Numbered from the stretch's first letter, positions 24,921-34,507 are shown. The stretch is DNA of 64,000 nt from Pseudomonas putida (GCF_005080685.1 NZ_CP039371.1:3348001-3412000); one strand, 5' to 3'. A program made the numbers and translations. The notes: generated from the letters alone by a model not told the origin.

Positions 24921-25796
24921 TCAGCCGCCCAAAGGTGCCATCTGACCGAAGCGCCCGGCCTGGAAGGCTTCGAACGACTCGACGATTTCCGCCTGGGTAT
25001 TCATCACGAAAGGACCGTAGCCGACGATCGGCTCGTCAATGGGCTCGCCACTGAGCAGCAGCAGGCTGGTGTCCTCCAGCGCCTGTACCGCCACATCCGC
25101 GCCGTCGCGCTGTAGCAGCACCAGGCTGGCGGAACCGGCGTCGCGCTCGGCATTGATCCGAACGCTGCCACGCAGTACCACCAGCGCCGCGTTACGCCCT
25201 GCAGCGATGGGCAGCTGTAGCGTGGCGCCAGCTTTCAAGCGCAGGTCCCAAACATCCATGGCGGTGAAGGTCCGGGCGGGGCCATGATGCCCCTGGTAAG
25301 CACCCGCGATCACCCGCACGCTACCGCTCCCTCCTTCCAACTGCACCTGCGGGATGTCCTTGGCCAGCAAGGTCTGGTAGCCGGCTGGTGCACGCTTGTC
25401 CCGCGATGGCAGGTTGACCCACAGCTGGACCATTTCCAGGGTACCGCCGCTGCGGGCGAAGGACGGGGCATGAAACTCTTCGTGAATGATGCCATTGGCA
25501 GCAGTCATCCACTGCACGTCGCCGGGTCCGATCAAACCGCCCGCCCCGGTCGAATCGCGGTGCTCCAGTTCCCCTTGGTAAACGATGGTCACGGTCTCGA
25601 ACCCACGGTGCGGATGCTCCCCCACGCCACGGCGTTGAGAGGTCGGGCTGAAATCGTGGGGCCCGGCGTAGTCCAGCAGCAGGAAGGGACTGATCTGGCT
25701 GGCCAGGTTGTCGTAGGTGAACAGACTGCGCACCGGGAAACCATCCCCGACCCAATGGGCGGTAGGGCTGCGGTGTATACCCAGGATCTTTTTCAT
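24921..25796 (-). CDS. Pirin-family bicupin protein
   Basis: The 291 residues from ATG 25796 (GAGGAG site) comprise two cupin domains. The N-terminal metal site is complete: HPH in GEHPHRGFET and the HEEFH segment further on. YhhW-type pirins act as quercetin 2,3-dioxygenases or redox-sensing cofactors in the cytoplasm; the natural substrate here is unknown. The 200 bp downstream (24720-24920) show no gene. It is flanked by a co-directional hydrolase gene. Confidence 0.88.
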   Translation of the reverse strand: MKKILGIHRSPTAHWVGDGFPVRSLFTYDNLASQISPFLLLDYAGPHDFSPTSQRRGVGEHPHRGFETVTIVYQGELEHRDSTGAGGLIGPGDVQWMTAANGIIHEEFHAPSFARSGGTLEMVQLWVNLPSRDKRAPAGYQTLLAKDIPQVQLEGGSGSVRVIAGAYQGHHGPARTFTAMDVWDLRLKAGATLQLPIAAGRNAALVVLRGSVRINAERDAGSASLVLLQRDGADVAVQALEDTSLLLLSGEPIDEPIVGYGPFVMNTQAEIVESFEAFQAGRFGQMAPLGG

Positions 25797-25859
25797 GAGA
25801 AGTCTCCTCTCTTGGCTGGGTAACACCTTACCAATGTGCGCAATCAGCCGGTAGACGGC

Positions 25860-26774
25860 TCAAATGGCATTGATCGTTCCATCAGTAGAACAACGATTGG
25901 CATCAGGTTGCAAAAATTCCAGCACCTGCTCCGCAGCCGGCCCTGGCTGCTCCTGCATAAAGCAATGCCCGCCAGGCATTTCCTTTGTGCTCACGGCCTC
26001 ATTGAGCTGCGCCAGGTGTTTCACCGATTGCGGCACGAAGGGGTAAGTCTGTTCGCCATAGAGTATGCGCGTCGGAATGCTGATGCTTTTCAGCGATGCC
26101 CACAACCGCGCAGGGAATGAACTGAAGACTTCAACCTCGCGGCTCGGCCGGCATTTGAGCACCACCTGCTCGCCGCATTCGCCAATCGCATGCTCGATGT
26201 AGGCGTGCAACGCGGTTTCCGCCCAGCCCTTGAAAATGCCCCGCCCCTGCAACGAGGCCAATGCCGCCTGGCGATCCGGCCAATGGCTGCGCCGCCGCGC
26301 GGCCATGCGCGCCAGGCCATGCCGACGATGCAGCCCGAGCAACCGGGCGGCGCCCATCACGCTGAGCATGCGCCGGCTGAACAATACCGGATCGAGCAAC
26401 ACAGCGCGGCGGAACAGGTGCGGCTCGCTGGCCACGATCAGGCTGGTGAGCACGCCACCGAAACTGTGGCCCAAGGCATACCGGTGAACCTCGCCGTATT
26501 CGCCACGCCCGGCCTCGAAGGCCTCGACCGCCAGGGCAGCCGTACGGTTCCAGCCACGGAACGGCCCACCGTGATCGCTGTCGCCGTGGCCCTGGACATC
26601 ACTCAACCAGAGGTCGAAATGCTCTGCCAGGCGCGCCAGCAGCGGTTGATAGGCCAGGCAACAAAAACCGTTGCCGTGCAGGAAATGCAGCAAAGGCTTG
26701 CCGCTGGCGGGCGAACGCCAGCCGCGCAAGGTGAAGCCTTCGGAGCAATCGTGGGTCCAGGGGATCAACTGCAT
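25860..26774 (-). CDS. Alpha/beta hydrolase
   Basis: The 304 residues contain the oxyanion segment LHFLHGNGFCC, the acid-loop-like WLSDVQGHGDS, the nucleophile elbow GHSFGG and a C-terminal catalytic His in PGGHCFM. The sequence suits a soluble esterase or lipase-like enzyme of the cytoplasm. The substrate is not predictable. It is transcribed divergently from the acetyltransferase gene; the 187-bp gap between them shows no further gene. Confidence 0.85.
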   Translation of the reverse strand: MQLIPWTHDCSEGFTLRGWRSPASGKPLLHFLHGNGFCCLAYQPLLARLAEHFDLWLSDVQGHGDSDHGGPFRGWNRTAALAVEAFEAGRGEYGEVHRYALGHSFGGVLTSLIVASEPHLFRRAVLLDPVLFSRRMLSVMGAARLLGLHRRHGLARMAARRRSHWPDRQAALASLQGRGIFKGWAETALHAYIEHAIGECGEQVVLKCRPSREVEVFSSFPARLWASLKSISIPTRILYGEQTYPFVPQSVKHLAQLNEAVSTKEMPGGHCFMQEQPGPAAEQVLEFLQPDANRCSTDGTINAI

Positions 26775-26961
26775 CGGCGGTTGTACTCGACAGTTCAGGA
26801 AAACCCAGATTCTACAAACAGCAGCGGGTGCAACGGAATCATCGATTCAGGGCCATCAGGACATTGGCCAGCATCAGGCGACATGAAAGAGGTCAATACC
26901 CCATGGCAATTGCGGTAGATTAGCCGCCCGGATTCGATCTGCTTTGTATTAAGGAAGCCCA

Positions 26962-27441
26962 ATGAGCCTTGCCATCCGCCCCGCCGTGCGCAGCGATGCC
27001 GCGCAGATTCTCGCCTTCATCACCGAACTTGCCGACTACGAACGCGCTCGCCACGAGGTCGTGGCAAGCGTCGAGGATATCGAGCACAGCCTGTTCGACG
27101 AGGGCAGCACCGTGCACAGCCTGATCTGCGAGCGCGACGGCCAGGCCATAGGCTTTGCCGTGTACTTCTACAGCTATTCGACCTGGCTGGGGCGCAATGG
27201 CATCTACCTCGAGGACCTCTACATCACCCCCGAGCAACGTGGCGGCGGAGCGGGCCGCGATCTGTTACGCCACATCGCTCGCGAGGCGGTGCAAAACCGT
27301 TGTGGGCGCCTGGAATGGAGCGTGCTGGATTGGAACGAGCCGGCCATCGGCTTCTACCGCTCCCTGGGGGCTGAAGCGCAGGACGAGTGGGTGCGCTATC
27401 GCCTGGATGGGGACAAGCTGCTGGCGTTTGCCCAGGGGTGA
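26962..27441 (+). CDS. GNAT N-acetyltransferase (diamine acetyltransferase-like)
   Basis: The 159 residues of a GNAT fold include the acetyl-CoA loop RGGGAG and the segments LEDLYITPEQ and EWSVLDWNEPAIGFYRSLGA, which are characteristic of the SSAT/thialysine acetyltransferase branch. The likely reaction is acetylation of a small amine. The start ATG 26962 has AAGG/GGAA-type purines upstream. Confidence 0.85.
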   Translation: MSLAIRPAVRSDAAQILAFITELADYERARHEVVASVEDIEHSLFDEGSTVHSLICERDGQAIGFAVYFYSYSTWLGRNGIYLEDLYITPEQRGGGAGRDLLRHIAREAVQNRCGRLEWSVLDWNEPAIGFYRSLGAEAQDEWVRYRLDGDKLLAFAQG

Positions 27442-27443
27442 AG

Positions 27444-27631
27444 GGCACCGGCTTTGCCGGTGTTCGCGGCGGTTCGGCGCCCCGACAAGCCCGCTCCTAC
27501 AGGGTCGGTGCTGGCCTTGATGACAGTGCAGATCCTGTAGGAGCGGGTTTACCCGCGAAGCAGACTACTCAGTGAATGGCACCGGCCTCGCCGGTGTTCG
27601 CGGCGGTTCGGCGCCTCGACAAGCCCGCTCC
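27444..27631. repeat. REP element flanked by two 54-bp near-identical direct repeats
   Basis: Two 54-base copies (27444-27497 and 27578-27631) match at 51 positions; each contains GGTGTTCGCGGCGGTTCGGC and ends GACAAGCCCGCTCC. Between them is an inverted REP half (CTGTAGGAGCGGGTTTACCCGCGAAG, read in two pieces around 27535-27560). This is a typical intergenic repeat patch between convergent genes and probably ends transcription from both sides. Confidence 0.85.
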
Positions 27632-27655
27632 AGGTATCCACCGCCATCCCCTGGT

Positions 27656-28585
27656 TTACCGCCTCTGCCAAACCGACCCGGCGATATCCACTTGCTTGGG
27701 CAGCACCCGATTGTCAAAAAACAGCTGCGCCGTGCGCTGCTGGGCGGCGACGATCTCAGCGCTGACCGGTATCAGCGGCGAAGCCGGACGATGACTGAAG
27801 CTTTGCCTCACCACCGCCTCCGGCAAGCCCATGAAGCCTGCCAGCAACGCGATGCTCCCGGCCTCATCGCTGCGGGTCAGCGCCTCGGCCTGGGTGATTT
27901 CGTCCAGCAATTGCCCAACGAAGTCGCCATTGGCCTCGACAAAACCCCGCGCGCCCAACATGAACGGCCCGATCAAGCCCAGCCCCTGGCCGTCTGCCAG
28001 CAAGCGCGCCTTGCCTTCCAGCTCGATGGCGGAATAGAACGGATCCCAGATGGCCCAGGCTTCGACACTGCCCCGCTCGAAGGCTGCACGGGCATCGGCG
28101 GGCGCCAGGTATACCGGCTGCACGTCGTGCATGCTCAGGCCGGCCTGGGCCAGTGCACGTAGCACCAGGTTGTGGGCGCTGGAGCCCTTTTGCAAGGCAA
28201 TACGTTTACCCTTGAGCTCGGCCAGTGAATGGATCGCGCTGCCCTTGGGCACGAGAATCACTTCTGCTTTAGGCTTGGGCGGTTCGGCGGCAAGGTACAA
28301 CAGGTCGGCACCGGCTGCCTGAGCGAAAATCGGCGGGATATCCCCGGTCGAACCGATATCCAGGCTGCCGATGTTGAGCGCCTCGAGCATCTGCGGGCCA
28401 GCCGGGAACTCGATCCATTCGACGCGGGTATTGGCGAAACGCGTTTCCAGCAGATGGTGCTGCTTGGCCAGCACCAGGCTGATCGAGCCCTTCTGGTAGC
28501 CGATGCGCAGGTTCGCAGGGTCGGCCGCCTGGGCGACAGCGGCAAAGGCCAGCCACGCGAACAGGGCCAGGCGTAGTAAAACCAT
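27656..28585 (-). CDS. Sulfonate/taurine-type ABC substrate-binding protein (SsuA-like)
   Basis: The 309 residues begin with a signal peptide (LALFAWLAFAAVAQA). They have the SsuA/TauA pattern: RIGYQKGSISLVLAK, EALNIGSLDIGSTGDIPP, LKGKRIALQKGSSAHNLV and WAIWDPFYSA. It should capture an organosulfur compound in the periplasm. It ends a four-gene operon (TonB receptor, monooxygenase, aldo-keto reductase, this gene) and has no permease or ATPase beside it, so it must use a transporter encoded elsewhere. Confidence 0.88.
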   Translation of the reverse strand: MVLLRLALFAWLAFAAVAQAADPANLRIGYQKGSISLVLAKQHHLLETRFANTRVEWIEFPAGPQMLEALNIGSLDIGSTGDIPPIFAQAAGADLLYLAAEPPKPKAEVILVPKGSAIHSLAELKGKRIALQKGSSAHNLVLRALAQAGLSMHDVQPVYLAPADARAAFERGSVEAWAIWDPFYSAIELEGKARLLADGQGLGLIGPFMLGARGFVEANGDFVGQLLDEITQAEALTRSDEAGSIALLAGFMGLPEAVVRQSFSHRPASPLIPVSAEIVAAQQRTAQLFFDNRVLPKQVDIAGSVWQRR

Positions 28586-28588
28586 GGC

Positions 28589-29632
28589 TCACTCCTTCCA
28601 GTCGGTAGAGGGTTTTTCCCAGAGATTGATCCCCCCTTCCACCGCGTACTGGTCGATTTCGGCCAGTTCCTCCTGGCTGAACGCCAGGTTATCCAGTGCG
28701 GCTACGTTCTCGATTACCTGCTCCGGGCGGCTGGCACCGATCAATGCCGAGGTGACCCGTGGGTCGCGCAGGGTCCAGGCCAGTGCCAGTTGCGCCAGGC
28801 TCTGCCCACGGCGCTTGGCGATCTCGTTGAGCGCCCGGGCCCGGGCGATATTGGCCTCAGACAGGTGCCCAGGCAGCAGCGAACCGCCGCCTGCGCGGTT
28901 GACCCTGGCATCGGCAGGAATTCCGTCGAGGTACTTGTCGCTGAGCAGGCCCTGGGCCAAGGCGGTGAAGACGATCACGCCGGTGCCCAATTCGGCGGTG
29001 GTGTCCAGCAGGTCTCGCTCGATCCAGCGGTTGAACAAGTTGTAGGAAGGCTGGTGGATCAGCAGCGGCACCTTGAGTTCGGTCAGCAGGCCTGCGATCT
29101 CACGGGTCTTGCCCGCCGAATACGAGGAAATACCGATATACAGCGCCTTGCCCTGGCGCACGATGTCGGCAAGGGCGATGGCGGTTTCCTCGAGCGGCGT
29201 ATCGGCGTCGAAACGGTGCGAATAGAAGATGTCGACGTAGTCCAGCCCCAGGCGCTGCAAGCTCTGGTCGAGGCTGGCATGCAAGTACTTGCGCGAACTG
29301 CCGCCCTGGCCGTAAGGGCCTGGCCACATGTCCCAGCCAGCCTTGGTGGAGATGATCAATTCGTCACGGTAGCTGCGCAGGTCTTCACGCAGCAGGCGGC
29401 CGAAATTGACCTCGGCACTGCCATAGGGCGGGCCGTAGTTGTTGGCCAGGTCGAAGTGGTTGATGCCGGCATCGAACGCACTGCGCAGCAAGGCACGTTG
29501 GGTATCGATGGGCGTGGCATCGCCGAAGTTGTGCCACAGGCCCAGGGACAGGGCGGGCAGGACCAGGCCGCTGCGCCCGACACGGCGGTAAGGCATGCGC
29601 GCGTAGCGCTCGGGGTTGGCGATGTAGCTCAT
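28589..29632 (-). CDS. Aldo/keto reductase, YghZ/Gpr-like
   Basis: The 347 residues of the AKR14 branch have DLANNYGPPYGSAE with the catalytic Asp and Tyr, STKAGWDMWPGPYG, YSHRFDADTPLEE and an NADPH site near IGASRPEQV. Relatives (YghZ) reduce L-glyceraldehyde 3-phosphate and methylglyoxal. In this operon it could detoxify aldehydes released when the adjacent monooxygenase cleaves sulfonates or sulfones, which is inference. The start overlaps the monooxygenase stop by four bases. Confidence 0.87.
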   Translation of the reverse strand: MSYIANPERYARMPYRRVGRSGLVLPALSLGLWHNFGDATPIDTQRALLRSAFDAGINHFDLANNYGPPYGSAEVNFGRLLREDLRSYRDELIISTKAGWDMWPGPYGQGGSSRKYLHASLDQSLQRLGLDYVDIFYSHRFDADTPLEETAIALADIVRQGKALYIGISSYSAGKTREIAGLLTELKVPLLIHQPSYNLFNRWIERDLLDTTAELGTGVIVFTALAQGLLSDKYLDGIPADARVNRAGGGSLLPGHLSEANIARARALNEIAKRRGQSLAQLALAWTLRDPRVTSALIGASRPEQVIENVAALDNLAFSQEELAEIDQYAVEGGINLWEKPSTDWKE

Positions 29633-30963
29633 GGGTGACCTCGGTCGGCAAAGTAAGGATTGGCGGGCCGTGACAGGCCCAGGTGATCACGCAGGGTCTG
29701 GCCCTGGTACTGGCGGCGGAACAGGCCCCGGCGCTGCAACTCGGGCACCACTTGGGTGGCGAAGTCCTCGAGGCCCAGAGGCAGGTGCGGCACCAGGACG
29801 TTGAAACCATCGGCGGCGCGCCCCTCGAACCAGGCCTGCAATTGATCGGCGATCTGCGTCGGGGTGCCGACCAGGCTGTAGTGCCCTCGCCCGCCGGCGA
29901 TGCGACGGCCCAGTTCGGCCAGGGTCAGTTGTTCGTTGCCGGCCAGTTCGGTGAGCAATTGCTGACGGCTGCGCTGGCCATCCTCGGTAGGAGGAAGCTC
30001 CGGCAACGGGCCGTCCAGCGGGTAGCCCGAAAGGTCGAAGTTGCCGAGCATGCGCCCAAGCAAGGCCACGCCCACCCGTGGGTCGACCAGCGCCTGGAAC
30101 TGCTGGTACTTGTCCTGGGCCTCGGCAGCGCTACGCCCGACCACGACGAACACCCCTGGCATGATCTTCAACGATTGCTCGTCACGCCCATAACGCTGCA
30201 ACCGGCCCTTGAGATCGGCATAGAACGCTTGGGCCCGAGCCAGGCTGGGCTGGGCGGTAAACACCACTTCGGCGCTTTCGGCGGCCAGTTCACGGCCGGT
30301 TTCCGAGGAGCCGGCCTGGACCAGAACGGGCCTTCCCTGGGGCGAGCGAGCGACGTTCAGCGGGCCGCGCACGCGGAAGTGCTCGCCGACATGGTCGAGG
30401 GTACGTACCGCATCGGGGTGATGGAACACTCCGCTGGCCTTGTCGCGCAGGAAAGCATCATCCGCCCAGCTGTCCCACAGCCCTTGTACCACCTGCTGGA
30501 ACTCACGCGCCCGGGCATAGCGTTCGGCATGGGGTATATGAGCGCTGCGGCCGAAGTTGCCGGCTTCGGCGGCAGCATCGGAGGTGACCAGATTCCAGCC
30601 CGCGCGGCCACCTGAAAGGTGGTCGAGCGAAGCGTACTTGCGTGCTATGTGGTACGGCTCGTTGTAGCTGGTGGTCGCCGTGGCGATCAAGCCGATGCGC
30701 TCGGTCAGGGCGCTCAGCGCCGAGAGCAGGGTCAGCGGCTCGAAGTACACCGAGCGGGCACTGTGACTGGCCAGTGCGTCGCTGGGCGCCGCCACGCTGT
30801 CGGCGATGAACAGTGCGTCGAAGCAGGCGGCTTCGGCGATTTCGGCGGCGCGGCGATAGCTGGCGAAATCCAGCGGGTCGGCGGGCACGTCCGGATGACG
30901 CCAGGCGGCGATATGGTGCCCGGTGGCCATGAGGAAGGCGCCGAGACTCATTTGACGGCTCAT
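29629..30963 (-). CDS. Flavin-dependent monooxygenase, NtaA/SnaA/DszA family
   Basis: The 444 residues from ATG 30963 (GGAG site in AAGGAGATCGAC) form a luciferase-like TIM barrel. Family phrases are FDALFIADS, YNEPYHIARKYASLDHLSGGRAGWNLVTS and a terminal FNVLVPHLPLG. These enzymes use FMNH2 from a separate reductase to oxidise sulfones, sulfonates or aminocarboxylates. A longer reading to 31263 would enter the TonB receptor gene and has no support. The operon partners favour organosulfur oxidation. Confidence 0.88.
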   Translation of the reverse strand: MSRQMSLGAFLMATGHHIAAWRHPDVPADPLDFASYRRAAEIAEAACFDALFIADSVAAPSDALASHSARSVYFEPLTLLSALSALTERIGLIATATTSYNEPYHIARKYASLDHLSGGRAGWNLVTSDAAAEAGNFGRSAHIPHAERYARAREFQQVVQGLWDSWADDAFLRDKASGVFHHPDAVRTLDHVGEHFRVRGPLNVARSPQGRPVLVQAGSSETGRELAAESAEVVFTAQPSLARAQAFYADLKGRLQRYGRDEQSLKIMPGVFVVVGRSAAEAQDKYQQFQALVDPRVGVALLGRMLGNFDLSGYPLDGPLPELPPTEDGQRSRQQLLTELAGNEQLTLAELGRRIAGGRGHYSLVGTPTQIADQLQAWFEGRAADGFNVLVPHLPLGLEDFATQVVPELQRRGLFRRQYQGQTLRDHLGLSRPANPYFADRGHP

Positions 30964-30991
30964 GTCGATCTCCTTGAAAGCGGCGACGCGG

Positions 30992-33205
30992 TTAGAAGTC
31001 CTTGCGCAACTGCACGCCGAAGTAACGCCCGTCGTCGCGTGGCACGGCGCGGTAGATGTAATCACCGCCACTGGCGAGCATCTGCGCATACGACTTGTCG
31101 CCCAGGTTCTTGCCCAGCAACGCGACGCGCCAGCCGTTGTTGTAGTCAGCCAGGGCAACGCTGGCGTTCCAGATGCCATAGGCGCCCTGCACGGTATCGG
31201 GATTCTGGTCGAGGCTGAACTGCACCGAGTCCTGCCAGCTGTAGTCGCTGGAAAGCTCGACATCCAGGCCGTTGTCCAGCGGGATCACGTAGTCGGCGCG
31301 CAGGTATGCCTTCCAGTCCGGGGTGAACGGCAGGCGGCCGCCATCGATATCGCAGCTCGCAGCAGCGCCAGCCGGGCAATTGAAGTGGTCGACCCGCGCC
31401 TTGGTGTAGGCCACCGCGGTAGACAGCTTGAGCTGGCGGGTCGCCTGGAAACTGGCATCGAGCTCGACGCCCTGGGTCTTGACCTTGCCGGCATTGACCA
31501 GGCGGGTTACCACCTGGTTGGCCACGGTGTCGTAGAAGTTGGCCTGGTAGTTGTCGTAGTCGGTGTGGAACACCGCCAGGTTGGCCGTCAGGCGATTGTC
31601 CAGCGCCGTGCTCTTGAGGCCGATCTCATAGGCATCGGAGGTTTCCGGCTTGAGTGCCTCGGTATCGCGCGGCTGCATGTTGAAGAACACGTTGTAGGCC
31701 GGCCCCTTGTAGCCACGCGAATAGGTGACGTAGCCGGTCAGGTTGTCATTGAAGTCGTACTGCAACCCGGTCCGGCCACTCCAGCCGTCTTCATCGACTG
31801 ACCCGGAGCTGGCGGTCGAAGGCTGGATGCCGGTGACGGCGGTAGCCGAGGAAGAGACGCGGCGATGGTCGTATTCGAGGTCGTCGTGGGTCCAGCGCAG
31901 GCCGAGGATCGCGCGGAAGTCGTCGGTGAAATTGAAGGTGTTCTCGCCGAACAGGGCCACGCTGTCGTTGGTGGTCGAGTAGTCGGCCCGGCCGCTGTCG
32001 GCCACCCCGCCGTTGACCGACAGGCGCTGGTAGGTCTCGTTCGAGGTGCCGTGCATATAGAAGGCACCGAGCACGTACTCGTTGAACTGCCCCTTGGGCG
32101 AGGTCAGGCGAAACTCCTGGCTGTATTGGTCGTAGTCCACCGTGCCCTTGTCGTGCGAGGCAGTGACGGGCAGCAAGGCGCGGCGGTCGCCGTCCTGGTA
32201 CTGGGTGTTGTCCCAACCGCGCCAGGCGCTGATCGAGGTCAGGGTGTAGTCGCCCAGTTGCCAGTCGAGCTGGGCCGACAGACCTTGGTTCTCGTCCTCG
32301 ACATGGGTCTTGAAATCACTGCTGATATCGCGGTTGTGGGCGCTCGGCCGGACCCCACCGAGCTGGCGGGTGAACGCATCGCTGGCACGGGTGATGACTC
32401 CGCTGGGCAGGGTGTCCTCACCTTTCATGTAGTCGCCGATCAGGGTCAGGCGCAGGTCGTCGCGCGGCTCGAATTCCAGCTTGCCACGCACGCCCTTGCG
32501 CTCGTAGCCGTTGACGTCATGGCCGTTGGTGATGTTCTCGACGTTGCCATCGTAGTCGCCCCACAAGGTGCTCAAGGAGCCCTTGAGCTGTTCGTTCAGG
32601 CGCCCGCCGATGCCGAAGCGCAAGCGGTTCTCGTCGCCACCGCCGAAGTGCGAGTAATCCACGTAGCCCTGGGTCTGCTCGGGAATGGCCTTGCTGACGA
32701 TGTTCAGTACCCCGGCCGAGGCGTTCTTGCCGAACAGCGTGCCCTGTGGGCCACGCAGCACCTCGATGCGCTCCAGGTCGAGCAGGTCCAGGGTCGACTG
32801 CCCGGGCCGGCCGAAGACCACGCCGTCGACCACCGTGGCAACGGTCGGCTCGACGCCAGGCGAGGTGGAGATGGTGCCCACGCCGCGGATGAACAATGAC
32901 GTGTCCTTGTTCGAGGCACCGGCCCGGTAGTTCAGGGTCGGTACCTGCTGGACGATACTGGCGACACTGTTGCGGTTGTCGCGCTCGAGCTGCTCGCCGT
33001 CGATCACCGAGACGGCCACGGGCACTTCCTGCAAGGTGGCCTCGCGGCGCGTGGCGGTAACGGTCACGGCGCCGAGCGCAGTGGCCTGGGGCGCTTGCTC
33101 GGCAGGCTCGGCGGCCTGGCTGGCCTGGCCAAACACGGCCAGCAGCACGGCGGCGGCCAGGGGTTGACGTTGCTTGAACGGAAATGCCGTACGACTTCTT
33201 TGCAT
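30992..33205 (-). CDS. TonB-dependent outer-membrane receptor
   Basis: The 737 residues from ATG 33205 include a signal peptide (RQPLAAAVLLAVFGQASQA), a plug domain (residues 50-160, with VTVTATRREATLQEVPVAVS as TonB box plus entry), a 22-strand barrel, and a C-terminal aromatic (VQLRKDF). The plug resembles Fe-independent substrate receptors (FIRGVGTISTSPGVEP). Since it leads an operon with sulfonate uptake and oxidation genes, a bulky organosulfur ester or conjugate is a likely cargo. Expression is probably repressed by the LacI-type protein through GTTAGCGCTAAC operators upstream. Confidence 0.9.
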   Translation of the reverse strand: MQRSRTAFPFKQRQPLAAAVLLAVFGQASQAAEPAEQAPQATALGAVTVTATRREATLQEVPVAVSVIDGEQLERDNRNSVASIVQQVPTLNYRAGASNKDTSLFIRGVGTISTSPGVEPTVATVVDGVVFGRPGQSTLDLLDLERIEVLRGPQGTLFGKNASAGVLNIVSKAIPEQTQGYVDYSHFGGGDENRLRFGIGGRLNEQLKGSLSTLWGDYDGNVENITNGHDVNGYERKGVRGKLEFEPRDDLRLTLIGDYMKGEDTLPSGVITRASDAFTRQLGGVRPSAHNRDISSDFKTHVEDENQGLSAQLDWQLGDYTLTSISAWRGWDNTQYQDGDRRALLPVTASHDKGTVDYDQYSQEFRLTSPKGQFNEYVLGAFYMHGTSNETYQRLSVNGGVADSGRADYSTTNDSVALFGENTFNFTDDFRAILGLRWTHDDLEYDHRRVSSSATAVTGIQPSTASSGSVDEDGWSGRTGLQYDFNDNLTGYVTYSRGYKGPAYNVFFNMQPRDTEALKPETSDAYEIGLKSTALDNRLTANLAVFHTDYDNYQANFYDTVANQVVTRLVNAGKVKTQGVELDASFQATRQLKLSTAVAYTKARVDHFNCPAGAAASCDIDGGRLPFTPDWKAYLRADYVIPLDNGLDVELSSDYSWQDSVQFSLDQNPDTVQGAYGIWNASVALADYNNGWRVALLGKNLGDKSYAQMLASGGDYIYRAVPRDDGRYFGVQLRKDF

Positions 33206-33317
33206 GATGCTCACTGCCTTGAGTAACCAGACCAGGCCCACAGGGGGCGACACGGGAAGTGCTGTGGGAGACTGGTCTCGCTCGTGCGAGTGGCAGGCGC
33301 TTGCCGACAGCTGCGCT

Positions 33318-33331
33318 TGTTAGCGCTAACA
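33318..33331. promoter_or_regulatory. LacI-type operator 1
   Basis: TGTTAGCGCTAACA is a perfect 14-bp palindrome with the central CG of LacI/GalR operators. It lies 113 bp upstream of the TonB receptor start (minus) and 131 bp before the lacI-type gene (plus). Confidence 0.8.
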
Positions 33332-33420
33332 TGAGCAAGTATCGGAGGCTCTCGATTAGTCGGTCAAATAATAAAAAGTCAGATTTATATGCAATAAAGC
33401 TATTTGCCATCCGCCGCCAC

Positions 33421-33432
33421 GTTAGCGCTAAC
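33421..33432. promoter_or_regulatory. LacI-type operator 2
   Basis: GTTAGCGCTAAC is repeated exactly 102 bp from operator 1 and lies 29 bp before the regulator start, placing it for autorepression. Two operators could permit DNA looping across the AT-rich promoter between them. Confidence 0.8.
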
Positions 33433-33461
33433 ATCGCGCCATCTCTCCAGGAAGCCAGCGT

Positions 33462-34507
33462 GTGAGCCAAGCCAAGGAACCCACCCGCAAACGTCGCGGC
33501 GCCGGCCGTGTGACCCTCGCCGAGGTAGCACGGGCCGCCGAGGTTTCGGCCATCAGCGTGTCGCGCTACTTCAATCAGCCAGAGCAGGTCTCGCCACCGC
33601 TGCGCGAGCGCATCGAGGCCGCCGTGCAGGCGCTGGGCTACGTGCCGAACCTGGTGGCCGGGGGCTCGCCTCGGCACGCGGGCGCATTGTCGGCATGGTC
33701 ATACCGAACATTTCCGGGCCGATCTTCGCCCAGACCATCCAGGCCTTCAGCGACACCCTGAGCCGACACGGCTACCAGTTGCTGTTGGCCTCCAGCTATT
33801 TCAGCGAGGCACAGGAAGAAAGCGCGGTGCGGGCGTTTCTCGGCTGGTCGCCGGCGGCGCTGGTGGTGACCAGCCACTTCCATAGCCCGGCCACCGAGAA
33901 GATGCTGGCCGAAGCCGATGTGCCCGTGGTGGAGATCTGGGACTACTGCCCGCAACGTGCGCCCCTGCAGGTCGGCTTCCTGCATCACCAGGTCGGTGTG
34001 CAGGCGTGCCGCTACCTGCTGGATCAGGGTCATCGCCGCATCGCCTTCGTGCAAAACAGCGCCCCAGGCGACTTCAGCGCACTGGAGCGACGGGACGGTT
34101 ACCTCCAGGTGCTGCGAGAAGCGGGGCTCGAGCCCTGCGTATTCGCGCCCTCGGCTGACCGTGCGCCGTTCGAGGCGGGCAAGCAGGCAATGGAAGCGCT
34201 GATGCTGCGCGAGCCTCGGCCCCAGGCGATCCTCTTCGCCAACGACAACCTCGCTGCCGGCGCCCTGCTCGCCGGCCAGCGCGCCGGCCTGAGACTACCC
34301 CAAGACATGGCGATCATGGGCTTTGGCGACTACCCGTTCGCCGACATGCTGCTGCCCAGCCTGACGACCCTGCGCCCGCCCTCGCGGGAAATCGGTGAAG
34401 TGGCGGCGCTGCGAGTGTTGCAGCACCTGGGTGCGATCGCCGTGGATGACGAGGTGCCGCGCCTGAACTTGCTGCAGTGCGAATTGGTGGTGCGGGAGAG
34501 CGCTTGA
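33462..34507 (+). pseudogene. LacI/GalR-family repressor interrupted by a one-base frameshift
   Basis: GTG 33462 opens a typical LacI HTH (VTLAEVARAAEVSAISVSRYFNQPEQVS) running to LVAGG near residue 66. At about 33660 the reading frame changes: the expected LASARGRIVGMVIPN continuation is in another frame, in which the complete PBP1-like sensor domain runs to 34507 (ending LLQCELVVRESA). A missing C in GGGGGC-TCG would explain it. Both halves are fully conserved in pattern, so this is a very recent mutation or a sequencing error. If real, the DNA-binding domain is separated from the effector domain and the adjacent TonB receptor operon would be deregulated. Confidence 0.85.

Noticed and set aside
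31865..32899. 344-codon plus-strand frame
   Set aside because: Antisense to the TonB-dependent receptor barrel.
33404..33461. Upstream start for the LacI sensor-half frame
   Set aside because: The 5' part of this frame codes nonsense over the operator and the HTH region; the true N-terminus is in the frame starting at 33462.
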